Below are positions 21,171 through 30,465 of a stretch of DNA of 49,160 nt, one piece after another. The notes under the pieces are model-generated. The model was given only the letters and a program-made list of their open reading frames with translations. It ran no database searches and had not been told where the DNA came from. This DNA comes from Eubacteriaceae bacterium. Lineage in GTDB: Bacteria > Bacillota > Clostridia > Eubacteriales > Eubacteriaceae. Both the position numbers and the translations under genes were made by a program. The stretch's first letter is position 1, and the number at the start of each line of letters is the position of its first letter. The DNA lies in assembly GCA_028705955.1 (NCBI GenBank), contig JAQWCN010000002.1:1-49160 (forward strand), given 5' to 3'.

Positions 21171-22103
21171 TTATTTATGACTGCAGCCCAAAACTTCCCG
21201 CATTTTGTGGGCAGCCATAGCCATAATAGCGGCCCGGCCCGGACCAAGATAAGCCCGGGGATCAAATTGTTCGGGATTTTCTACAAAAAACTGACGGATA
21301 CAAGCAGTCATCACTAAATTCAGATCGGTTTCAAAGTTGATTTTACAGACCCCCAGTTTGGCCGCGTCCCTGAGCATATCCTCGGGGACACCCTGAGCTC
21401 TTTTTATCGCACCCCCGTACTGGTTGCACATCTCCACAAATTCAGTGGGAACAGAAGAAGCCCCGTGAAGCACAAGGGGAAAGCCCGGAAGCAGGGCCGT
21501 GATTTTTTTGAGACGGTCAAAATCAAGCCGGGGAGTATCCTCGAATTTGTAAGGACCGTGTTTAGTACCAATGGCAATAGCTAAAGAATCGACGCCCGTT
21601 CGTTCGACAAATTCTGCGGCCTGCTCCGGATCCGTCATGGTGGCATCCTGGTTGGAAATACTGATGTCATCCTTTTTTCCGGCGAGACGTCCGAGTTCTC
21701 CTTCAACCACAACGCCGTGGTCATGGGCATAACACACAACGCGTCGGGTTAAAGTGATATTTTCTTCAAACGCTAAATTGGAGCCATCAATCATGACGGA
21801 TGTATATCCGCTGTCAACACAATCTTTACAGATTTCATAATTGGCACCATGGTCCAGATGGAGGCAAATAGCGACATCAGTGGTATTGACTGCCGCTTCA
21901 ATCAACTTGGTTAAATAAGCCGGATTAGAATACTGACGCGTTTCATTTGAAACCTGAAGAATAATTGGGGACGCTTCCTTTTGAGCTGCACCAACAATCC
22001 CTTGAATGATTTCCATATTATTGGCGTTAAAAGCGCCGATCGCGTAATGCCCGAGATAAGCTTTTTGAAACATTTCTTTTGATGACACAAGTGGCATACT
22101 CAT
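21171..22103 (-). CDS. fba: Class II fructose-bisphosphate aldolase
   Basis: GAFNANNMEIIQGIVGAA; HLDHGANYEICKDCVDSGYTSVMIDGS; LVLHGASSVP. Confidence 0.95.
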   Translation of the reverse strand: MSMPLVSSKEMFQKAYLGHYAIGAFNANNMEIIQGIVGAAQKEASPIILQVSNETRQYSNPAYLTKLIEAAVNTTDVAICLHLDHGANYEICKDCVDSGYTSVMIDGSNLAFEENITLTRRVVCYAHDHGVVVEGELGRLAGKKDDISISNQDATMTDPEQAAEFVERTGVDSLAIAIGTKHGPYKFEDTPRLDFDRLKKITALLPGFPLVLHGASSVPTEFVEMCNQYGGAIKRAQGVPEDMLRDAAKLGVCKINFETDLNLVMTACIRQFFVENPEQFDPRAYLGPGRAAIMAMAAHKMREVLGCSHK

Positions 22104-22167
22104 TTCCTCCAGTTGTTGTTAATATTGTTATAATTATAACGCATATGAAATGGATGCACAATATAAA

Positions 22168-22203
22168 AAGAACCTTCCACCGCAAAGGAGAAAGGGTCTT
22201 TTA
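22168..22203 (-). terminator. Intrinsic terminator for the downstream-adjacent minus-strand membrane gene
   Basis: On the minus strand AAAAGACCCTTT...AAGGTTCTTTTT. Confidence 0.6.
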
Positions 22204-22222
22204 GCATCAATATAAAAGATGA

Positions 22223-23062
22223 TTATTTGAGATCATCGTCCATCTCGTCTTTGAGTTCCTCCAAATCATCGATGGGGGGATGGGGTTTAGATTTATCATA
22301 AGGTCGGCGCAGTTTTGGCATAAAACGACTGGCAAAGGTATGTTGCCCACGCTTTTTAATATAAATCAGACCAAAAATGGAGAAAATAATGGCTCCGATA
22401 AAATTGACAAAAAGATCTTCCATTGTATCGATCAGGCCGATATCAATATAACCCGCCCAGGATTGACCGTTGATGACAACGCTGTGAATATCCCAATTCA
22501 CCGCGACATTGGCGCCTGTGGGATTAAGGAGAACCGAACTGATAAAGGGAATGATCGTATCCTTTTGCATATCGGTTTTAAAGAGCATATCCATTCCAAA
22601 TTCGAAAAATTCCCACATAACGCCAACTGTCATTGAAAAACAAAATGCAAAAATGGCGACAAACGCAGGGCTTAAATCAAGGGCTATATTTTCATTTTCA
22701 TTTAAGATATCAATCAGGGAGAAGCCGATCGCAGCCATTAAAAAACCATTGAGGGTATGGAGCATCGAGTCCCAATTATCAAAGATCAAATAATAGGATT
22801 GAATTTCACCTAAAATCTCCGCGGAAAAAATAAAAATGACAATGATAATTTCCAAAGTATTTGGAAGTTCAATTTGAAGCTTTTTTTCAATAAAAGAAGG
22901 GATCATAAACAGAATTAAAGTCCATGCACAGAGAAAAACATTATTCCAATCCTGCTGATGAATTTGTACCAACATGACACCAATGACAGCCAAACGTAAG
23001 AAAAAATAAACAAACATTTTAAAGTGATTCATCGATTTGATTTTTTGGATCAATCTGTTCAT
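22223..23062 (-). CDS. YjdF/DUF2238-like multi-pass membrane protein
   Basis: Multiple hydrophobic segments; WDSMLHTLNGFLMAAIGFSLID...VGVMWEFFEFGMDM. Confidence 0.6.
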   Translation of the reverse strand: MNRLIQKIKSMNHFKMFVYFFLRLAVIGVMLVQIHQQDWNNVFLCAWTLILFMIPSFIEKKLQIELPNTLEIIIVIFIFSAEILGEIQSYYLIFDNWDSMLHTLNGFLMAAIGFSLIDILNENENIALDLSPAFVAIFAFCFSMTVGVMWEFFEFGMDMLFKTDMQKDTIIPFISSVLLNPTGANVAVNWDIHSVVINGQSWAGYIDIGLIDTMEDLFVNFIGAIIFSIFGLIYIKKRGQHTFASRFMPKLRRPYDKSKPHPPIDDLEELKDEMDDDLK

Positions 23063-23214
23063 TGTTTTGTACTCCCTTTAGATTATTTTCCCATTCTATC
23101 ATAGATTGAAAAGATAAAAGAAGTTTTTTTACCACTATGGGATAAAAAATGCCACGGTGTAAAAGAAAGGAGGATGATATAATACAAACAGATGTTTCAG
23201 AAGGGAGGGTTATT

Positions 23215-24132
23215 GTGTATAGTTTTGAAGAAATAAAAAAACAACTCAAGATACAATCTGGAGGGAAAAAACCAGTGGTGTCTGTTGCAGCGGCAGCGGA
23301 TGCTGATGTTTTGGAAGCCATAAAAATGATGAATGATGATGGCTTTGGAACAGCAATTCTTGTTGGGGATGCCGATAAAATTGCAACCATTGCCGATGAG
23401 ATTGGATGTAATTTATCAGAAAATACGGTTGTCGATATCAAAGACGGGACCCAAGCGGCCCAGGTTGCTGTGGCCTGCGCCAGAGAGGGACAAGCCGATA
23501 TTGTCATGAAGGGACTTTTACATACCAAGGTTTACCTCAAGGCGATTTTAAACCGGGAATTTGGTTTAAGAACCGGTCAACTTTTGAATGCAGTAACGGC
23601 GTTTGAACTGCCGAATTACAACCGAATGGCCCTGGCAACAGACTGTGGAATGATTATAACGCCAACGCTGGAAGATAAAGTTCAGATGATTGGTAACGCG
23701 ACGCAGTTGGCTAATGCTATGGGGTGTGAACGGCCAAAGGTATCTTGCCTGTCTGCAGTTGAAACGGTCAACAGCAATATGCCAGACGGTTTTGATGCGG
23801 CGGTTCTCTGTAAGATGAACGACCGTGGGCAGATCAAAGGGTGTGTTGTGGACGGTCCCTTATCCATGGATTTATCCATTTCCGAGATGTCAGTCAAACA
23901 TAAAGGATTTCAAAGCCCTGTGGCCGGTCAGGCGGATATTCTATTAATGCCCAATCTCCAGGCCGGAAATATATTCTGGAAAACCATGACTTATCTGGCG
24001 GGGGCAAGAAGTGCTGCAGTGGTCATGGGAGCTGCAAAGCCGGCAGTATTAACATCCCGTTCAGATTCTGCAGAAGCCAAAGCCAACAGCATTGCGATGG
24101 CCATGCTTTTAGCTTTACATCAAAAGGACTGA
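23215..24132 (+). CDS. Phosphate acetyl/butyryltransferase family (phosphotransbutyrylase-like)
   Basis: PTA/PTB-type features: VSVAAAADADVLEAI...GDADKIA...GTQAAQVAVACAREGQADIVMKGLLHTK...LMPNLQAGNIFWKTMTYLAGA; GTG start at 23215. Confidence 0.85.
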   Translation: MYSFEEIKKQLKIQSGGKKPVVSVAAAADADVLEAIKMMNDDGFGTAILVGDADKIATIADEIGCNLSENTVVDIKDGTQAAQVAVACAREGQADIVMKGLLHTKVYLKAILNREFGLRTGQLLNAVTAFELPNYNRMALATDCGMIITPTLEDKVQMIGNATQLANAMGCERPKVSCLSAVETVNSNMPDGFDAAVLCKMNDRGQIKGCVVDGPLSMDLSISEMSVKHKGFQSPVAGQADILLMPNLQAGNIFWKTMTYLAGARSAAVVMGAAKPAVLTSRSDSAEAKANSIAMAMLLALHQKD

Positions 24133-24159
24133 TTCGTGGATCAGCATGAGCAATACATA

Positions 24160-24202
24160 AAAAGACTGTCAATTGAAATCAATCGATTGACAGTCTTTTT
24201 TA
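24160..24202. terminator. Intrinsic terminator
   Basis: aaaagactgtcaat...attgacagtctttttt. Confidence 0.85.
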
Positions 24203-24234
24203 TTTTGACCCAGGTTAGTCAAATTTAATTCATA

Positions 24235-24310
24235 TGGAGCTGAGAGCCGGATTCGAACCGGCGACCTATTGATTACGAATCAATTGCGCTACCAACTGTG
24301 CCATCCCAGC
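24235..24310 (-). tRNA. tRNA-Thr (anticodon CGT), CCA encoded
   Basis: Reverse complement GCTGGGATGGCACAGTTGGTAGCGCAATTGATTCGTAATCAATAGGTCGCCGGTTCGAATCCGGCTCTCAGCTCCA folds as cloverleaf; anticodon loop TTCGTAA. Confidence 0.95.
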
Positions 24311-24459
24311 GTTTTGAACGTAGTGTATTATACCGTTTATGATGAAGCAATGCAAGATAATTTTTGAGACAATTTAATTTTCTTGATATAAAAATTTTTT
24401 TAAAAAAGGGCTGAGATCAATTTATAAATTCTTTATCTTATGATAAAATAATTTTGAAT

Positions 24460-24557
24460 CAAGAGTAGATAAGACGCGTTTTAAGTGTCAAAGGATGGGA
24501 AGTTGCCTTTGAACGAAGTCATCACTGGGATGCGCGGTGTCTTATCGCTTCCGCTTG
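24460..24557 (+). promoter_or_regulatory. Tetrahydrofolate (THF) riboswitch aptamer
   Basis: Matches folT-associated THF riboswitch core: GAGTAGAT, CGCGTT..AAGTG, GGATGGGA, ACGAAG, GCGCGGTG, CCGCTT; stems GATAAGAC/GTCTTATC, CAAAGG/CCTTTG and P1 CAAG/CTTG. Confidence 0.93.
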
Positions 24558-24631
24558 TAAACTCGATCACTTGCCGTTTTCAGAACGTTGGCAAGCCTGC
24601 GGAAGCATTACTTATTTCAATTGGAGGTTAA

Positions 24632-25390
24632 ATGATGAAAAGTAATGCTTTATCCGGTTATTCTATTTCCAATACGCGTCGAATGGTGAGCTGTGCCCTT
24701 CTTATTGCATTGAGTATGGTGCTTAAACTCATTTTTGAAGTGTATATTCCACTGGGCGGATTCCCGTCTTTAAGAATTAATCTGACGTCGATTCCCATTA
24801 TGCTTTCCGGTATTCTTTTTGGACCTGCAGCAGGTTTTAGTGTCGGCGCTATTTCTGATCTGTTGTGTTTTGTGATTAAGCCGAGCGGTCCCTACTTTCC
24901 AGGATTCACACTGGCTTCGGCACTTACAGGGATGATTCCGGGCCTTATGTGGCGGCTGATTAACAAAAGACCCGTTGCACATCTGGAATGGTTCAATTTG
25001 GTGTGTGTGAGTGTTTCAATGGCAATTTGCATTGGACTGGGGGTATTTCAATTCCAGAACGGTGTCGTGACTTACTCAGGAGCAGCGATTCACCCCCTTC
25101 TGATGGCACTTTTCATTGGCTTAATGCTTTTATTTGTTCTGTATCCGGTAATCTTGAGAAAAAGCAGTTGGGAGCTGGTGGATGATCAATTGTTATTTAT
25201 CGTCAGTCTGACGCAGATCATCTGTTCAGTTATTCTCAATACAATCTTTTTGATCATGCTGTATGGACAGACGGCAGCGGTTCTACTCCCTGCACGGGTT
25301 ATTACAAACATTTTTACCATTCCATTGTATACCATTTGTCTGGCCGGTGTCTTGCGGCTGCTCCCCGAAAGCTATAAAGGGATACGATGA
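24632..25390 (+). CDS. folT: Folate ECF transporter S component (FolT-like)
   Basis: S-component pattern (SCALLIALSMVLKLIFEVYIPLGGFPSLRINLTSIPIMLSGILFGPAAGFSVGAISDLL) downstream of the THF riboswitch. Confidence 0.88.
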   Translation: MMKSNALSGYSISNTRRMVSCALLIALSMVLKLIFEVYIPLGGFPSLRINLTSIPIMLSGILFGPAAGFSVGAISDLLCFVIKPSGPYFPGFTLASALTGMIPGLMWRLINKRPVAHLEWFNLVCVSVSMAICIGLGVFQFQNGVVTYSGAAIHPLLMALFIGLMLLFVLYPVILRKSSWELVDDQLLFIVSLTQIICSVILNTIFLIMLYGQTAAVLLPARVITNIFTIPLYTICLAGVLRLLPESYKGIR

Positions 25391-25400
25391 ATTCACTTTT

Positions 25401-25428
25401 GAACCTGTTTTGACAGGTTCTTTTTTTT
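25401..25428 (+). terminator. Intrinsic terminator
   Basis: gaacctgttttgacaggttctttttttt. Confidence 0.9.
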
Positions 25429-25542
25429 ATGTTAAACTTTTTTTATTCTAATTATTATTTCCATTTTTTACTTTTATTTCATAAAGATTTTGCATTTAAA
25501 TTTCTTATTTTCAGAATGGACTGAATTCTACTGGAGGTTCCC

Positions 25543-27297
25543 TTGGAACGTGATGCTTTAAATAAAATGACTGTTGTTAAATTGCGGGATCAGGCTAAAA
25601 GCATGGGCCTGGCTGTCAAGACAAAAATGAAAAAAGATGAGATTATTGCGCTTTTATTATCTGAAAAAAAACCAGATAGCCAAGCAAAACAAAATGATCA
25701 GGAAGTCGAAAAAGAAAAAAAGATCAAAAACCCTAAAAACAGAGAAAAAAAACAGACAGATGGTAAAAATGCGTCCAGAAAAAAAAGAGAACAATCCAAA
25801 AATCATAAAACGGCAGACCAGGAACATAACCATCGTGGCCGCAGAGATGGAAAAAGTGGCTTTGATAACCGCTATGCCAAAATAAAAGATAACATCCAGG
25901 ATGCCATGCCCTACGAAGGTCCGGTGGAAATACTGCCGGAAGGATTTGGATTCATCCGCCGGGGGGAAAAAGAAAAACCCATTTATGTTTCCGCCTCCCA
26001 GGTTCAGAAATTCAAACTGGTTACCGGGGATGTGCTGGGAGGGAAAGTCAGACCGCCAAAATCCGGTGAAAAATACGCAGCCATGTTATTCCTTGAATCT
26101 GTAAATGGGACACAAACATCTGATATTATAGAAAAAATGAATACCCTGATGCAAGCAGAAGACAAAGGGGAAACCGACCGCTATAACAGTACCCAGTGGG
26201 GGATTTTGGATATTAACCCAGAAGGCTTTGGCTTTTTAAGAACCAATAATTATTTATCCGGGGATCAGGATATTTATATTGCAGCAAATCAGATCCGGCG
26301 CTACCGTTTGAGAAGTGGTGACAAAATAGAAGGACGGGTTCGCCGGTCGGCAGAAAATGAAAAATTCGATGCATTGCTTTATGTGGAACGGGTCAATGGC
26401 GATTTACCCGAAACGGTGACGCACCGGCCGCATTTTGAACAGCTGACGCCGATTTTTCCCAACCAGCGGATTACCCTGGAAACGGAAAAAGATGAACTGT
26501 CGGCCCGAATGATTGATTTATTTGCCCCGGTCGGAAGGGGACAGCGGGGGCTCATCGTCGCACCGCCTAAAGCTGGAAAGACAACGCTCCTGAAGGCTAT
26601 CGCCAGAGGCATAACCCGGAATCACCCAGACATTGAACTCATCATTTTGCTGGTGGACGAACGGCCGGAGGAAGTGACGGATATGCGTCGGTCGGTCAAA
26701 GCCGATATTGTTTTTTCCACCTTTGACGAACCGGCGGTAAAACATCTTCAGGCTGCGGAAATGGTTCTGGCCAGGGGAAAACGTCTGGTTGAACAGAATA
26801 AAGACGTGGTTATTCTTGTCGACAGTCTGACACGGCTGACCCGGGGGAACAACCTGGTGATTGAACCGTCAGGACGAACGCTAACCGGGGGATTGGATCC
26901 GGAAAGTCTGTACTTACCAAAGAAGTTCTTTGGCAGCGCCAGAAAAATTGAAAATGGCGGAAGCTTAACGATCCTGGCGACGGCATTGGTCGAAACCGGC
27001 AGCCGAATGGATGATATTATCTATGAAGAATTTAAGGGAACCGGCAACATGGAGCTTCATTTAACCAGAGAATTGAGTGAACGCCGGATTTATCCGGCAA
27101 TTGATCTTCAAAAGAGTGGAACCCGCCGGGAAGATTTGCTGCTTTCAACCGATGAGCAGCGGGTCGCCTTTAATATCAGAAAAACGTACGGGCGAAACGG
27201 CAGGGAAGCAATGACGGAAAAAGTCATTACGCTTCTGGAAAGGACCAGCAGCAATGCAGGATTAATTGGAAAAATTGTAGGAAGCCGGAAAAAATAA
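25543..27297 (+). CDS. rho: Transcription termination factor Rho with duplicated RNA-binding domain
   Basis: Rho ATPase (GRGQRGLIVAPPKAGKTTLLKAIARGI; DSLTRLTRGNN); two N-terminal OB/CSD modules (EGFGFIRR..., EGFGFLRT...). Confidence 0.96.
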   Translation: MERDALNKMTVVKLRDQAKSMGLAVKTKMKKDEIIALLLSEKKPDSQAKQNDQEVEKEKKIKNPKNREKKQTDGKNASRKKREQSKNHKTADQEHNHRGRRDGKSGFDNRYAKIKDNIQDAMPYEGPVEILPEGFGFIRRGEKEKPIYVSASQVQKFKLVTGDVLGGKVRPPKSGEKYAAMLFLESVNGTQTSDIIEKMNTLMQAEDKGETDRYNSTQWGILDINPEGFGFLRTNNYLSGDQDIYIAANQIRRYRLRSGDKIEGRVRRSAENEKFDALLYVERVNGDLPETVTHRPHFEQLTPIFPNQRITLETEKDELSARMIDLFAPVGRGQRGLIVAPPKAGKTTLLKAIARGITRNHPDIELIILLVDERPEEVTDMRRSVKADIVFSTFDEPAVKHLQAAEMVLARGKRLVEQNKDVVILVDSLTRLTRGNNLVIEPSGRTLTGGLDPESLYLPKKFFGSARKIENGGSLTILATALVETGSRMDDIIYEEFKGTGNMELHLTRELSERRIYPAIDLQKSGTRREDLLLSTDEQRVAFNIRKTYGRNGREAMTEKVITLLERTSSNAGLIGKIVGSRKK

Positions 27298-27391
27298 TCT
27301 TGCAACTTACAGGGGATTCTGATATACTAAACCGGTTGAGAAAATAAATTAATAATTTATATAATGATTAAATATGAAAGAGGTGAATTCG

Positions 27392-27601
27392 ATGAAGGAA
27401 GGTATCCACCCAAAATATGGGAAGTCCATTGTAAAATGTGCATGTGGCAATACTTTTGAAACGGGTTCGGTTAAACCGGAACTGAAAGTTGAAATTTGTT
27501 CTGCTTGCCATCCATTCTTTACTGGTAAACAGAAATTGGTCGACACCGGTGGTCGGGTTGAACGATTCAACAGAAAATATGCCAAAAAGGTTCAAAAATA
27601 A
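27392..27601 (+). CDS. rpmE: 50S ribosomal protein L31 (zinc/C+ type)
   Basis: [26 protein letters not shown]...[24 protein letters not shown]. Confidence 0.97.
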   Translation: MKEGIHPKYGKSIVKCACGNTFETGSVKPELKVEICSACHPFFTGKQKLVDTGGRVERFNRKYAKKVQK

Positions 27602-27626
27602 GTCGGGAATCCCGACTTATTTTTTA
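27600..27626 (+). terminator. Intrinsic terminator
   Basis: aagtcgggaatcccgacttatttttt. Confidence 0.8.
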
Positions 27627-27640
27627 TATGGGGAATTTTT

Positions 27641-28495
27641 ATGGCAAAGACAAATATAAAAATGTGGATGGATAAGGGAACAGCACTTTTAAAAGATCAG
27701 GCAATACCCAATCCCCGTTTTGAAGCGGAGGTGCTCCTGGATGGAATCCTGCACAAGGGAAGAGCCTGGCTTTACGCCCATGGCGATGCGCTGCTCTCCG
27801 AAGCACAGGAAAAACAATATCAGGTGTGGCTCCAAAGAAGAAGTTTGCACGAACCGTTTGCGGTTATTGTGGGATATAAAGAATTCATGGGCATCACCTT
27901 TAAAGTAACACCGGATGTTTTAATCCCCAGGCCGGATACAGAATGTGTTGTGGAATCGGCCCTGGCCCTGCCGCTGGAAAAAAAAGCGAAAGTACTGGAT
28001 TTATGCACCGGGACAGGAGCTATTGGAATCGCTCTGGGTGTTCTGAAGCCTGACTGGCAGATCACATTATCGGATATTTCTCCCCAGGCGCTGAAGGTGG
28101 CAGAAGGCAACGCTGGTTTGAACCACGTTAAAACCCGGATTGTGAATAGTGATTTACTGGATGCTTTTGAAAAAGAAGACCCATTTGATTTAATCATATC
28201 CAATCCGCCCTATATTCCCCATGGGGAGATTTTAAAACTTGAACCGGATGTCAAGGATTATGAACCATGGCTGGCATTGGATGGTGGGGAAACCGGTTTT
28301 GATTTCTACAACCGCCTCATTCCCCAGGCGCAATCCCAACTGAAAAAGGAAGGATGGCTCGTCCTGGAATGCGGTGCGGATCAAGCGGAAGCACTAATAG
28401 AAAAAGTGGAGAGATCGGGATTTGAATCAGGCACCATTATAAAGGATCTTTCTGGAAAAAACAGGGGAATAACGGCAAAGAAACAAAGAATTTGA
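27641..28495 (+). CDS. prmC: Peptide chain release factor N(5)-glutamine methyltransferase
   Basis: VLDLCTGTGAIGIALG; NPPYIP motif. Confidence 0.95.
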   Translation: MAKTNIKMWMDKGTALLKDQAIPNPRFEAEVLLDGILHKGRAWLYAHGDALLSEAQEKQYQVWLQRRSLHEPFAVIVGYKEFMGITFKVTPDVLIPRPDTECVVESALALPLEKKAKVLDLCTGTGAIGIALGVLKPDWQITLSDISPQALKVAEGNAGLNHVKTRIVNSDLLDAFEKEDPFDLIISNPPYIPHGEILKLEPDVKDYEPWLALDGGETGFDFYNRLIPQAQSQLKKEGWLVLECGADQAEALIEKVERSGFESGTIIKDLSGKNRGITAKKQRI

Positions 28496-28564
28496 AGTGA
28501 GCCGATAAGTGTGATAAAATAAAATAAATCACATTGAAAGATAGTATGGAGGTACGAATAATAG

Positions 28565-29122
28565 ATGATTTCAGCAGGAGAGTTTAAAAAAGGAATTACC
28601 TTTGAAATGGACGGCAGTGTATTTCAGGTAGTGGATTTTCAACATGTAAAACCGGGAAAGGGAGCGGCTTTTGTCCGGACAAAAATTAGAAATGTGCTGA
28701 CCGGAGCAGTTGTCGAAAGAACATTTTCACCAACAGAAAAATTCCCCAAGGCTCAGATTGATACCAAAGAAATGCAATACTTATACGCTGATGGCGATCT
28801 GTATTACTTTATGGACCTTGAAAGTTACGAACAAATTCCATTGGAAAAGAGCAAGGTAGAAGATGCTCTTCAATTTTTAAAAGAAAATGACAATGCCACC
28901 ATTCGTTTCTTTAAAGGAGAAGCCTTCGAAGTGAATGCGCCAAACTTTGTCGAATTAAAAGTGACAAAGACCGAACCTGGTTTCAAAGGGGATACCGCAA
29001 CAGGCGCCAATAAGCCGGCCATTGTTGAAACAGGAGCAACCATTACGGTGCCGTTGTTTGTCGATCAAGGGGATACCATCCGTGTCGACACACGTACGGG
29101 CGAATACATGGAACGGGTATAA
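28565..29122 (+). CDS. efp: Elongation factor P
   Basis: [43 protein letters not shown]. Confidence 0.98.
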   Translation: MISAGEFKKGITFEMDGSVFQVVDFQHVKPGKGAAFVRTKIRNVLTGAVVERTFSPTEKFPKAQIDTKEMQYLYADGDLYYFMDLESYEQIPLEKSKVEDALQFLKENDNATIRFFKGEAFEVNAPNFVELKVTKTEPGFKGDTATGANKPAIVETGATITVPLFVDQGDTIRVDTRTGEYMERV

Positions 29123-29125
29123 GCA

Positions 29126-29578
29126 ATGAAATATATTGGAGAAAAAGTCGCGTATATCAAAGGACTTGCTGAAGGAATGAAATTAGATACGGCTTCTGAT
29201 GAAGGAAAAATTTTAAATCAGGTTCTTGAAGTTTTGGGTGACATCACGGATGCACTTGATGGTCTGACAGAAGCCCATGATGAACTCCAGAGTTATGTCG
29301 AAATGATCGATGACGACATGACTGATCTGGAAGACTACCTGGTGGATGAAGATGAAGCGTATGTATCGGATGACGATGACGATGACGATGATGATGATGA
29401 TTTATATGAAGTTATTTGTCCAAATTGTGGTGCCGAATACCTCACAGATTTTGAATCTTTCGAAGAAGACGATGTGATTTGTCCTGAATGCGGTGAAAAA
29501 TTCGTTTTGGAAGAAAGGGTCGTGGATCAGCTTAACCATGCGGAAGAATGTCAGTGTGGGGACAAACACGATAAATAG
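29126..29578 (+). CDS. CD1247-N-domain-like protein with poly-Asp tract and C-terminal zinc ribbon
   Basis: MKYIGEKVAYIKGLAEGMKLDTASDEGKILNQVLEVLGDI; DDDDDDDDDDD; CPNCG...CPECG. Confidence 0.75.
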   Translation: MKYIGEKVAYIKGLAEGMKLDTASDEGKILNQVLEVLGDITDALDGLTEAHDELQSYVEMIDDDMTDLEDYLVDEDEAYVSDDDDDDDDDDDLYEVICPNCGAEYLTDFESFEEDDVICPECGEKFVLEERVVDQLNHAEECQCGDKHDK

Positions 29579-29587
29579 GTAAAACTT

Positions 29588-29932
29588 ATGGAAGAAAATG
29601 CATCCAATGCAATGAATGAAATTTCGAACGAAATGATTTGTTCAATTGCAAGCCTGGCAGCGCTTGGCGTAAACGGCATCGAAAAAATGTTTATGCGGAT
29701 TTCCGATGAAATCTTAGATGCAATTTATCCTTCGGCTGTTTCCAAGGGCGTTAAAGTGGTGAGTTATGAAGATGGTTATGAAATAGATCTTCATGTGATA
29801 ACCAGTTTGGGAATCAATATTCCGGAAGTTGGAGCACAGGTTCAGCAAAAAGTTAAAGAATCTGTTGAAATCATGGCGGGTAAGCCAGTTTCAAAAGTCA
29901 ATATCCATGTCAAAGGATGTGGAAAATATTAA
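29588..29932 (+). CDS. Asp23/Gls24 family envelope stress response protein
   Basis: Asp23-like SIASLAALGVNGIEKM...GYEIDLHVITSLGINIPEVGAQVQQKVKESVEIMAGKPVSKVNIHVKG. Confidence 0.85.
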   Translation: MEENASNAMNEISNEMICSIASLAALGVNGIEKMFMRISDEILDAIYPSAVSKGVKVVSYEDGYEIDLHVITSLGINIPEVGAQVQQKVKESVEIMAGKPVSKVNIHVKGCGKY

Positions 29933-29941
29933 TAAAGAAAG

Positions 29942-29967
29942 GGGCCGCGGTTTTCTGCGGCCTTTTT
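29942..29967 (+). terminator. Intrinsic terminator
   Basis: ggccgcggttttctgcggccttttt. Confidence 0.75.
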
Positions 29968-29979
29968 AATGGTTAAAAT

Positions 29980-30465
29980 ATGAAAATGTCAAAAGAACAA
30001 AAAAAAGGCAGAAGAAGAGAACGGGAACGGGCCTTCCGCGCTATTTTCCAAATGGGTTTTCATCAGGATTCTGACGAACTCGTCCAGGGCATTGATCAGG
30101 TTCTGGAAGGAGATGCGGGATTTGAAGAAGAGGATGAAAGCAACGGATATGCAAGGCTGTTGGCCACAACGGTTCTGGACCATACCGGGGACATCGATCA
30201 AATGCTTTCACAATATCTTCGTAAAGACTGGCATTTGGACCGGATTCCCAGCGCAGAAAAAGCCATTTTGAGATTGTCAACGGCCGAAATGATCTATTTA
30301 AAAATGCCCAAGGAAATTGCAATTAATGAAGCGGTGGAACTGGCTAAACAATATGGCAATGATGAGGCACCGAATTATATTAACGGTATCTTAAATCATT
30401 TGGCAAAGGATAATCAGCCGATGCCGGTGCCCGAAGGATCAGAAAAAAATGATTCTGGGAATTGA
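29980..30465 (+). CDS. nusB: Transcription antitermination factor NusB
   Basis: RRRERERAFRAIFQM...EKAILRLSTAEMIYLKMPKEIAINEAVELAKQYGNDEAPNYINGILNHLA. Confidence 0.93.
   Translation: MKMSKEQKKGRRRERERAFRAIFQMGFHQDSDELVQGIDQVLEGDAGFEEEDESNGYARLLATTVLDHTGDIDQMLSQYLRKDWHLDRIPSAEKAILRLSTAEMIYLKMPKEIAINEAVELAKQYGNDEAPNYINGILNHLAKDNQPMPVPEGSEKNDSGN

Noticed and set aside
23019-23528. 169-aa minus-strand ORF overlapping the ptb-like gene start
   Set aside because: Antisense to a supported CDS and low-complexity Ser/Ala-rich translation.
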